The notes under the pieces were generated by a model, which saw nothing but the letters and a program-made list of their open reading frames with translations, searched no databases and had not been told where the DNA came from. Positions 57,752 to 64,000 of a stretch of DNA of 64,000 nt are shown here, one piece after another; the first letter of the stretch is position 1; every line of letters begins with the position of its first letter. Source of the DNA: Branchinecta lynchi (taxonomy: Eukaryota > Arthropoda > Branchiopoda > Anostraca > Branchinectidae); contig JAKZAP010000018.1 of the NCBI GenBank assembly GCA_023053575.1, forward strand, positions 9,176,001 to 9,240,000, written 5' to 3'. The translations under genes and the position numbers were made by a program.

Positions 57752-57926
57752 CAGGCTCGAATCCAGGAATTTATTTCGGGGGAGGGGGGGCGCCTTTGGG
57801 GGGGGGGGTGCCTGCGGGTCGGACAAAAAAGACACAGATCAGATGGAAAAGCCTATAAAAATGATTATTTTTGTATGTATTTTGGGGTGGTCATCCCCAT
57901 ACCCCCCCCCCTTGGATACGGCCCTG
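57752..57926 (-). mobile_element. CAGGGCCGTATCCAGG hAT-like MITE, minus orientation
   Basis: The ends are CAGGCTCGAATCCAGG and CTTGGATACGGCCCTG, and the flanks ACTACAGC at 57744-57751 and 57927-57934 are a perfect 8-bp duplication. A 175-bp element with G-tracts near its left end, TCGGACAAAAAAGACACAGA and AAAGCCTATAAAAATGATTA. Same family as 61643, 62235 and 41296. Confidence 0.92.
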
Positions 57927-58505
57927 ACTACAGCCGTCATTGCTGCCAACCTAGTACCACATAAGTGCAGTCATCCAGCATACAAATCATTAATAAACTG
58001 TCAAAAATTTCGCTCAGTAGTTCAAATTTCAGTTCAATTTGCCACAAATGATCTAAAGCTCCAATTCCACTTTCGACACTCTGCAGGGTTTTGTGGGAAT
58101 CAGTCGATGAATGCTCTACTAGTTACGAAATAAACATGGACCTAGACGGGCTTCCATTGGTTGAAAAGCGCCAGATGCCTCGGGTCCTGTGACGTCACCT
58201 CTGTAGTAGTTAATTTATAAATCAAATCGCCAAACAGTCTGTGGAATGTATGCTATCAAAATTCATGTCATGCGGGCTGGACAGATTGGTTGAATATGCT
58301 GCAGTCATAATAAAAAGCGACCTTCTTTAAGTCTAAAATCTTATCATGATGATCGACGACCAGTGTCAAGACATGTTCATGCTTGAAATTCCTATAGACT
58401 AATGTTATAACGGCAAGAAATGAATATGCCAAAGAAAATTTGTTCTAAGGTGTGTGTAAAACATGTGCATACGAACAAAGTAATTACGTCATCGTCAGCA
58501 AGCTC

Positions 58506-58608
58506 TCAAGTACTTGAGTACCTCTCAAGTACTTGAGTACCACTCAAATACCACTCTAAAAAAACTATTTAAGACTTTCTGAAAAAAAACTATTTAAGAC
58601 TTTTTAAA
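58506..58608. repeat. Short local repeats
   Basis: CTCAAGTACTTGAGTACC is present twice with a partial third, each unit a near-palindrome (TCAAGTACTTGA). Then AAAAAAACTATTTAAGACTT occurs twice at about 58558 and 58583. Confidence 0.8.
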
Positions 58609-60230
58609 TGACACGCAGACTTTTTCTTCTTTTTGATATGTTAAATTATTTCTTAAATAAAATGGACTAAGAAAGCTACTCTTTTTTTGCAAGATATTTC
58701 GGAACCGACCCCTGCGGCCCTTCGCGTTCAAGTGAAAATAAAAATTAATTTCAGTGTCGTCAGAGAAGCCAGAAGGGGGGGGGGGGGAGAGGGCTGAGTA
58801 ATTTTGTAAACTGCAAACCGTCATGGTAGAAAAAAGTTTCAAGTTTCAGAACTACTGTCATCCGTTGATATTCTAATATAATAATATATTCGCAAATTGT
58901 ATGGCAGGCTTTTAAGCCTCTACAAAATTCTTAGTTGCCGAATTGCCGTATGTCCAACCATTTTTTCTAGCGCAAATATTGATTCACAAATGAAGCAATT
59001 TTTTTCGTGTCACGCTTGATATACAACGCCTATACGGAACACAGCTACTGAAATATTCAAGAAATGCAGGTTGTCTACTTCTATACCGTACATGGAATCA
59101 AAAACTAGTTTAGCTTCGATAATTACTTGGGGTGACTGGACAGTCAGACTAGGCTGACGGCCGAGTTAGTAGACATTAGATACCAGCAGTTAAAATCAAT
59201 GCACGCCCATCGAAAAACATGATAGCCGAAGCCGAAGTAGCTACTGGGATTTTCATAGCAACTTACATGGACTTAAAGGGATACCCAAATTTGCATATTA
59301 TTTTCATTACTTGCAGTAGCTCGTCAAAATAACGAATAAATTGGTTGCTAATAAGAGAAGTCAAATACAATACATGGTAAGGCAGGCTGCTTCTGATTTT
59401 AACCAGTTAGAAAGTGTAAAAAATCATTTCATTACTAAAACACAACTCTTCGAAGAAAGGAAGTCAACAAATTTTAACGTCATATAAAGTAAGTGAAGTA
59501 AGTTGTCAGTTCTCATTTGCCCGTTTTTTGGTAAAAGTTCAATTTCTTAAATTGGTGTTTTATTGATGCAAGCAGTTTACTTGTGAAAGTAATGCCATGC
59601 GCACAAAAGAAAAGTAAAAGACATACTTGACACAAATGAAACATTTCATGCTGTAGTTAGCTGTAAACACATCAAAATAGGTTTAGGCGTACCCAATAGG
59701 CTGATTTTAGCGCAGTATATTCGTGCCCAGCTGTACAAAAATGACAGTCCCCAAGCCAGTAAAACTGACAACATAACAAATCGGTTTCGAATCCGTTTTT
59801 CAAAGGTGTCATTACGCTTGGGTCGAGAAGTAGGCCTTTTTACAACTGTCGTACCCTTGCTGAATTTTTATAGGCTCTTGTAATTTCAAGTATCTCATTA
59901 TTGAGGTCTCCCTGTACGGACTTTTATGGCTATGGATAATCTTGAGGACCCTTCACACAGTTGTTCAGAGGGTAGAAGAACCCTTCAAATGAACTAAATA
60001 TGCATATTGGTTAAGCCTTATTGGTCTACGAAATACCACAGTTCAAACGAATGGTCAAAGTTGTTGTAAAGAGGGTTTGTGACACGGTTAGGGAAACTGC
60101 TTTTGGATTTTTTGCAAGAAATAATGCAGTGTAAGAAAGCACAGCCCCGTAGAACTAATAAGCTGAGTTATGCAAATGAGGTCTGTGAAACTGAAGAACA
60201 GTCTACCAGAAGAAAATTAGGAAAAAACAA

Positions 60231-60699
60231 TAGTTGCATTTTTGTTCGGCTTTTGCGTTTCCCTTTTTGGCTTTAGCTTTTGGTCTTTTTCAGGCCTTTT
60301 TGTAAGTCGCCGTTACTACTAAAGACTTTTCGCTTTTCTTGGATAAAATGTAATTTTGACAAATGCCAACTTACTTGCATTTTAGTTGTACTGTAAATTT
60401 TTCATCTTTAAAATCCGAGACAGTCTCCAAATACTGATCATCACTTTGAGTCAAATCCATATTTTATTGGATTTTGGGGTAAACTGACTACAATCGCGGG
60501 GCAAAAAGCCAAAATAAGAGAGCAACTTGGTCAGCTACCAGGTTTCCCTTATGCAAAAAGGCAAGGGAAGAGGCGAGTTAAGGTTTGCCTTTTTGACAAA
60601 AACGGGAAATTGTCAAACAGTGCTTAGGACCATTTCGAAAACGCAAAACATGTAAAAAGCCATCGAAACGGCGAGAAAATGCGAACAAAAACGCAACTA
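60231..60699. mobile_element. TIR element, TAGTTGCATTTTTGTTCG ends
   Basis: TAGTTGCATTTTTGTTCGGC at the left is inverted at the right as GCGAACAAAAACGCAACTA. Similarity continues imperfectly through TTTTGCGTTTC and AAAAGCC. 469 bases, no coding content recognised, no clear target duplication. Confidence 0.72.
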
Positions 60700-60754
60700 A
60701 TGTCTCAGCTAGTTTAGTAGATCTCGACAACCATTCCCGATGAAATTTTTTCTT

Positions 60755-60980
60755 TAGTCTTATGAAGTTGTACGAAAAAGTAGCATGCAGCTTTAACTGT
60801 TGTCACTGCATGCTACTACTAGCGAACTAGATGCTAAATACAGCAAGATCGGATGCTATCGGATACTACTACTTGAGATTAAACCAGTCGGAGGCATGTT
60901 AAATCAAAGTATTCCATCCTACTACGTATTAATACATGGAACTTTTTCGTACAACTCTCGGTACAACTACCATACAACTA
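60755..60980. mobile_element. TIR element, GTTGTACGAAAAAGT family, copy 2
   Basis: TAGTCTTATGAAGTTGTACG then AAAAAGTAGCATGCAG is inverted at the right as GAACTTTTTCGTACAAC with further CTACCATACAACTA. The interior ATGCTACTA repeats are as in 13869-14073. Confidence 0.8.
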
Positions 60981-61642
60981 CACAGTCAAAGAATCTTTCA
61001 TCGGGTTTTACTTACCAAAATGAGTGTAAGAGATTATGTGTTTGTTGGCACACACAGCCACTCTACTGAATCTACAGCTTTTGACATTAATTCATTGAGC
61101 AAACTGAATAAATCACCAAATTTGACCTATTGCTTTAAAAGTATTTCCTTGTCTACTATTGGGAACACATATATTACTAAATCCACTACCGAAGCTATCC
61201 AAAGCAGACTTATGTCATCACAGAGCTTCTTTCATACACAGTGGCGTAAAAAAGAGTAGTTAGCACCTGTCTATTCCATTTTTGAAGGCTGCGTGTCTAT
61301 TTTTGTTTAAATAAACAAAAAAAAGTAAAAGTAAAGTTTGTTTTTGTTAAATTAACTACGTAAATCACTGCCTAATTGTCCGGGTCCGCGGCCTGTGCAT
61401 AAATAACAAAAAATGTCAAAAATAAAAGTAGTTTTTTGCTAAATTACCAAAAAGGTAATTAACCACGTAAAACATTGGCTAGTGGGCCTGGATGTCTATG
61501 ACCGAGCCCGTGCATACAGCAACAGAAATGAATAAATATATGGAATGAAGGTCTTGGTTGTGTTGATCTGCCAAAAGATCTAGAACGTCATATTGTTATT
61601 GTTAAAATTCTATAACATTAAGTCGTTATCAAGTGGTTCAAC

Positions 61643-61828
61643 CAAGGCCGTATCCAGGGGGGTGGGGGTTAGGGGGTTGAACCCCCCCCCCCCCCCCCCC
61701 GAAACATACACAAATAATGATTTTTATAGGCTTTTCCCTCTGATCTATGTGTTTTTTGTACTTTTTTGTCCGACCAGCAGGCAACACCCCCCCCCCCCCC
61801 CCAATATAAATTCCTGGATACGGGCCTG
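61643..61828 (+). mobile_element. CAGGGCCGTATCCAGG hAT-like MITE
   Basis: It starts CAAGGCCGTATCCAGG, has C-tracts, CGAAACATACACAAATAATG and TAGGCTTTTCCCTCTGATCT, and ends CCTGGATACGGGCCTG. The flanks GGTTCAAC and GGTTAAAG agree at 6 of 8 positions, so the duplication has decayed or is uncertain. Confidence 0.85.
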
Positions 61829-61879
61829 GGTTAAAGTGTGTTTCGGAGAGGAACTGTATTTTAAGTTTAATCTACCCGG

Positions 61880-62170
61880 GAAAGTTTCAAGTCGTTAGTT
61901 CAACTAGGGGCAAACTGCCTTCCAATTTAGAGCAGGCAGAAGGTTTTTGAGAGAGGTAGTGTGGTTTCTGATGGGAGGTGTGCTTGCCCACTTTGTAATG
62001 AGGAAGAAAATTTTGACCATTTTCTCCGTAGATGCCCGAAGCTTTCTGATTTAAGAAATATTTATCTAGATGGTGTAATTTTGTCACTTCCCGAAATTCT
62101 GAGTAATATTATATAATAAATCTATATGAGTATATAGATAAAGGCTTAGAATTAAGGAGTCTGATTGTTT
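61880..62170 (+). mobile_element. LINE remnant: C-terminal zinc knuckle and 3' UTR
   Basis: About 61970-62117 reads DGRCACPLCNEEENFDHFLR, RCPKLSDLRNIYLDG and VILSLPEILSNII then stop: a C-x2-C...H-x4-C knuckle followed by 'CPxLxxLR', typical of the C-terminus of non-LTR retrotransposon ORF2. Upstream the frame is already stopped (CLPI*). It is antisense to Zic, in its intron. Confidence 0.75.
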
Positions 62171-62234
62171 AAGTTACCTTTTTTTGTGTAGGCTATATGG
62201 CCCTTGGACTTTCGAGATACACTAATCCATCTAT

Positions 62235-62436
62235 CAAGACCGTATCCAGGAGGGGGGGGGGGGGGGAGGGGGTTGACCCCCCCTCCCCCCGAAACATGCA
62301 AAAATCATCAATTGTATAGGCTTTTCCCTCTGATCTATGTCTTCTTTGTACTTTCTTGTCCGACCGACAGGCAACCCCCCCCCCCCCCCCGTAAGGTAAC
62401 CCCCCTCCCCGAAATAAATTCCTGGATACAGGCCTG
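62235..62436 (+). mobile_element. CAGGGCCGTATCCAGG hAT-like MITE with perfect duplication
   Basis: CAAGACCGTATCCAGG and CCTGGATACAGGCCTG bound 202 bases. The flanks CCATCTAT at 62227-62234 and 62437-62444 are an identical 8-bp target duplication. It carries four G/C-tracts of seven or more bases. Confidence 0.93.
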
Positions 62437-62681
62437 CCATCTATTTTTCTATAAATATTTAATTGTCAATTTGCTAAACGAGAGATCCATGTTCACTATT
62501 GAGAAGATAATCCTACATCACCTACCGCAACCATCGGAAGGGCATCTATGTTTTCACCATAGTATTTCATATGGAATTTTCCTAGTAAAAATTTGTCTGC
62601 AGGAGCTGGAGTAACAATCGTTCAGTTCAGCCCCCCGCCAGGTGGCTCTGGTCTCCTAGCTCGAATCTGATTGGCTCTTAC

Positions 62682-62851
62682 CTTCATGTGTTTCCTGAGC
62701 GAAGACGGATGAGTATATGATTTATCACAGCCTCGGATTTTGCAGTTGTAGGGTTTGTCTGAGGTGTGGACGTGGGAGTGTTTTTTCCTATCTGAACTAT
62801 TGGCAAACCGTCGGTCGCATCCTTCAAATTCGCATTTGAAAGGTTTTTCAC
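62682..62851 (-). CDS. Zic/odd-paired, internal exon (zinc fingers 4-5)
   Basis: A 170-base exon bounded by TTTTTCCAG and AAG|GTAAGA. It supplies the last two bases of a Gly codon (so HTG|EKP is split after the first base) and 56 further codons. Finger 4 is C-EFEG-C then H at +13 and H-x3-H; finger 5 is C-KIRG-C with first His in RKHMK, its last His in the next exon. The linker HTSDKPY and the helix THPSSLRKH are diagnostic of Zic proteins, nuclear C2H2 regulators of neural and segmental patterning related to Gli. The exon limits (GEKPF to HMK) are the same as in vertebrate ZIC1-3 as I recall them. Fingers 1-3 and the N-terminus must lie beyond 64000. 'HSHVH' and the normal C-x4-C of finger 5 resemble arthropod Opa more than vertebrate ZIC. 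Confidence 0.96.
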
Positions 62852-64000
62852 CTGGAAAAATAATAAAGGTCAGACCGGGCAAACCGACGTTAGTTCTTTT
62901 ATTATTATCATCAATAATTTATTTATTTATTACCCTTAAAACTGAGGAGTACAAAATAACATATAAAACAGAACTATGCCAAAACCACCTGGTCAATTCA
63001 ATGACACATAAATACTATAAAAAATACACAAGATTTCCACTGCTAAATTACTATTATTTACGCATTATATTATTCTCTTGTTAAAAAATGGGTATAGATT
63101 GTGGGTTTGGAGGATCGAAGCTTTTTTTTTGGTCATCTTTTTCTTCAAAACTAAAACTGGGAAATTATGTCCTTACAGTATAGTATTAATATTTATAGCA
63201 ATAGAACTAAATAATAGAAGAAATAGAAGAATTAATAGTTAAGTAGCTTTGTAAACGAGTCTTTTGATTTCGGGTCGTGTCGGGATTTAACTTTGTCGTC
63301 TTCAGGTTAAACTGAAGCCTTTCTGTAAGTTTCTATAAGCATTAAACCCCTGTTCATTTCTTAGTTTGATAAAAGGATAACAGTTGTCGAAATCTCGAGA
63401 ACGGCCAATGACGGCCGTAAACTCGAAGTTTAATGGCCTCGCATATCGCAGGTGAAAATTTTACACATTTTATTGCATTTTTTGCATTGAGAGAAGTCGT
63501 CTTCTGTGGTTTATAGGTTATTTTTCATATTTTCGGATGGCAAGGCATGCGTAAAATAATGGGAAATTACTAGATGCAAGTAAAAAATTTCGGTGGACCA
63601 AGACAGGTTCTTATTTATTGCCCAGCACACTATATTGTGATCAACAAATTGCACAGTGAGAGGTGAAGGTTTGATGATGGGAAAACAGTGAACACTTGCA
63701 ATTGGAATTTATGTCGTGCTGTAAAAAATAGTGATATGGGGAAAACGCTAAAAAAAAAAAAAAAAAAAAGAGATTTTCAAGGTATTTCTTGGTCAACTAG
63801 TCATTCCTCCAAGAGCTTCAGCTAGGGATATATACTACTTCGGATATTTCGGTTAGTCGTCGAAGACTGCTACAGCATGTGAAATCAACACATACGAAAT
63901 TATATTTATCCCTCGGTTAAGATCTTAGAGGATTAGGAAAGGCCCGGAAAATCTCCCTTTGTCTATTTCTTTACGAATGGCCAGCTTGGCTTCAAAACGC
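62852..64000 (-). other. Upstream Zic intron, partial
   Basis: This stretch precedes the acceptor at 62852 and must be intronic because finger 3 is not found here. It is AT-rich with a poly-A run near 63751-63770. No element with clear ends was recognised. Confidence 0.7.

Larger units (their letters stand above)
56961..62681 (-). other. Intron of the Zic/odd-paired gene (5.7 kb)
   Basis: The donor AAG|GTAAGA at 62681 and acceptor TATTCAG at 56961 agree with consensus. The intron hosts a dispersed repeat (57100-57345), at least three TIR elements (57353, 60231, 60755), three copies of the G-run hAT MITE (57752, 61643, 62235) and an antisense LINE end (61880-62117). The part 58940-60230 shows nothing recognisable. 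Confidence 0.85.

Noticed and set aside
57563..58133. Frames of 83-153 codons around the G-runs
   Set aside because: They traverse the MITE at 57752-57926 and lack conserved content.
60140..60190. ATGCAAAT octamer as a regulatory site in the Zic intron
   Set aside because: A single 8-base match is expected by chance and has no supporting context.
62755..63084. 109-codon plus-strand frame
   Set aside because: Antisense to the Zic zinc-finger exon and its intron.

Overview
This is a 64 kb piece of an animal nuclear genome: AT-rich, intron-bearing and packed with transposable elements. No operon, prokaryotic promoter, CRISPR array or phage was seen. Coding content that can be defended is small. 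(1) Two exons of a Zic/odd-paired transcription factor lie on the minus strand: 62682-62851 with zinc fingers 4-5, and 56631-56960 with the C-terminus and stop. They are separated by a 5.7 kb intron, and the 5' exons lie beyond position 64000. (2) One conserved exon on the plus strand (18923-19070) resembles the MH2-domain 'expansion' family but carries a one-base frame break. (3) There is one intact tRNA-Ala(CGC) gene (8360-8431, minus). The spelling of the Zic fingers (C-x4-C in finger 5, '[13 protein letters not shown]') and the intron positions point to a bilaterian, probably a protostome and most likely an arthropod. Species was not identified.

Layout. 1-5100: AT-rich, a strongly T-rich tract, (GTTGA6)n and a 50-bp tandem repeat. 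5140-5990: satellite. 7246-7645: 205-bp tandem duplication. 8360-12250: tRNA-Ala, then a dense nest of elements (hAT-like MITEs with clean 8-bp target duplications, a tRNA-Ser/Leu-type SINE with a 14-bp duplication, tRNA-Thr-like units, a MITE inserted into its own family). 12770-15850: a TTAA-inserting MITE with its pre-insertion site next to it, then a long element ending in GGGATCCCA. 17000-19070: divergent duplications and the MH2-like exon. 21300-23650, 28400-29500 and 42000-44800: copies of a family built from tandem 'GATGAAACTTGG' units. 30000-31510: foldback element and nested insertions. 33000-36100: LINE 3' end and a palindromic tRNA-Thr-like cluster. 38500-46500: more MITEs and LINE debris. 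47900-55100: mixed repeats. 55100-64000: Zic gene with at least six mobile elements in its intron.

Most of the sequence is therefore a record of nested insertions, and many ages can be ordered from target-site duplications visible by eye. Several families here (the (AGTAACCCAA)n MITE, the GATGAAACTTGG arrays, the GGGATCCCA-ended element, the tRNA-Thr-like palindromes) are not ones I can name and are the best candidates for undescribed elements. The exon frame break may be an assembly artefact, because the altered bases turn the exon into the k-mer of a local high-copy repeat.
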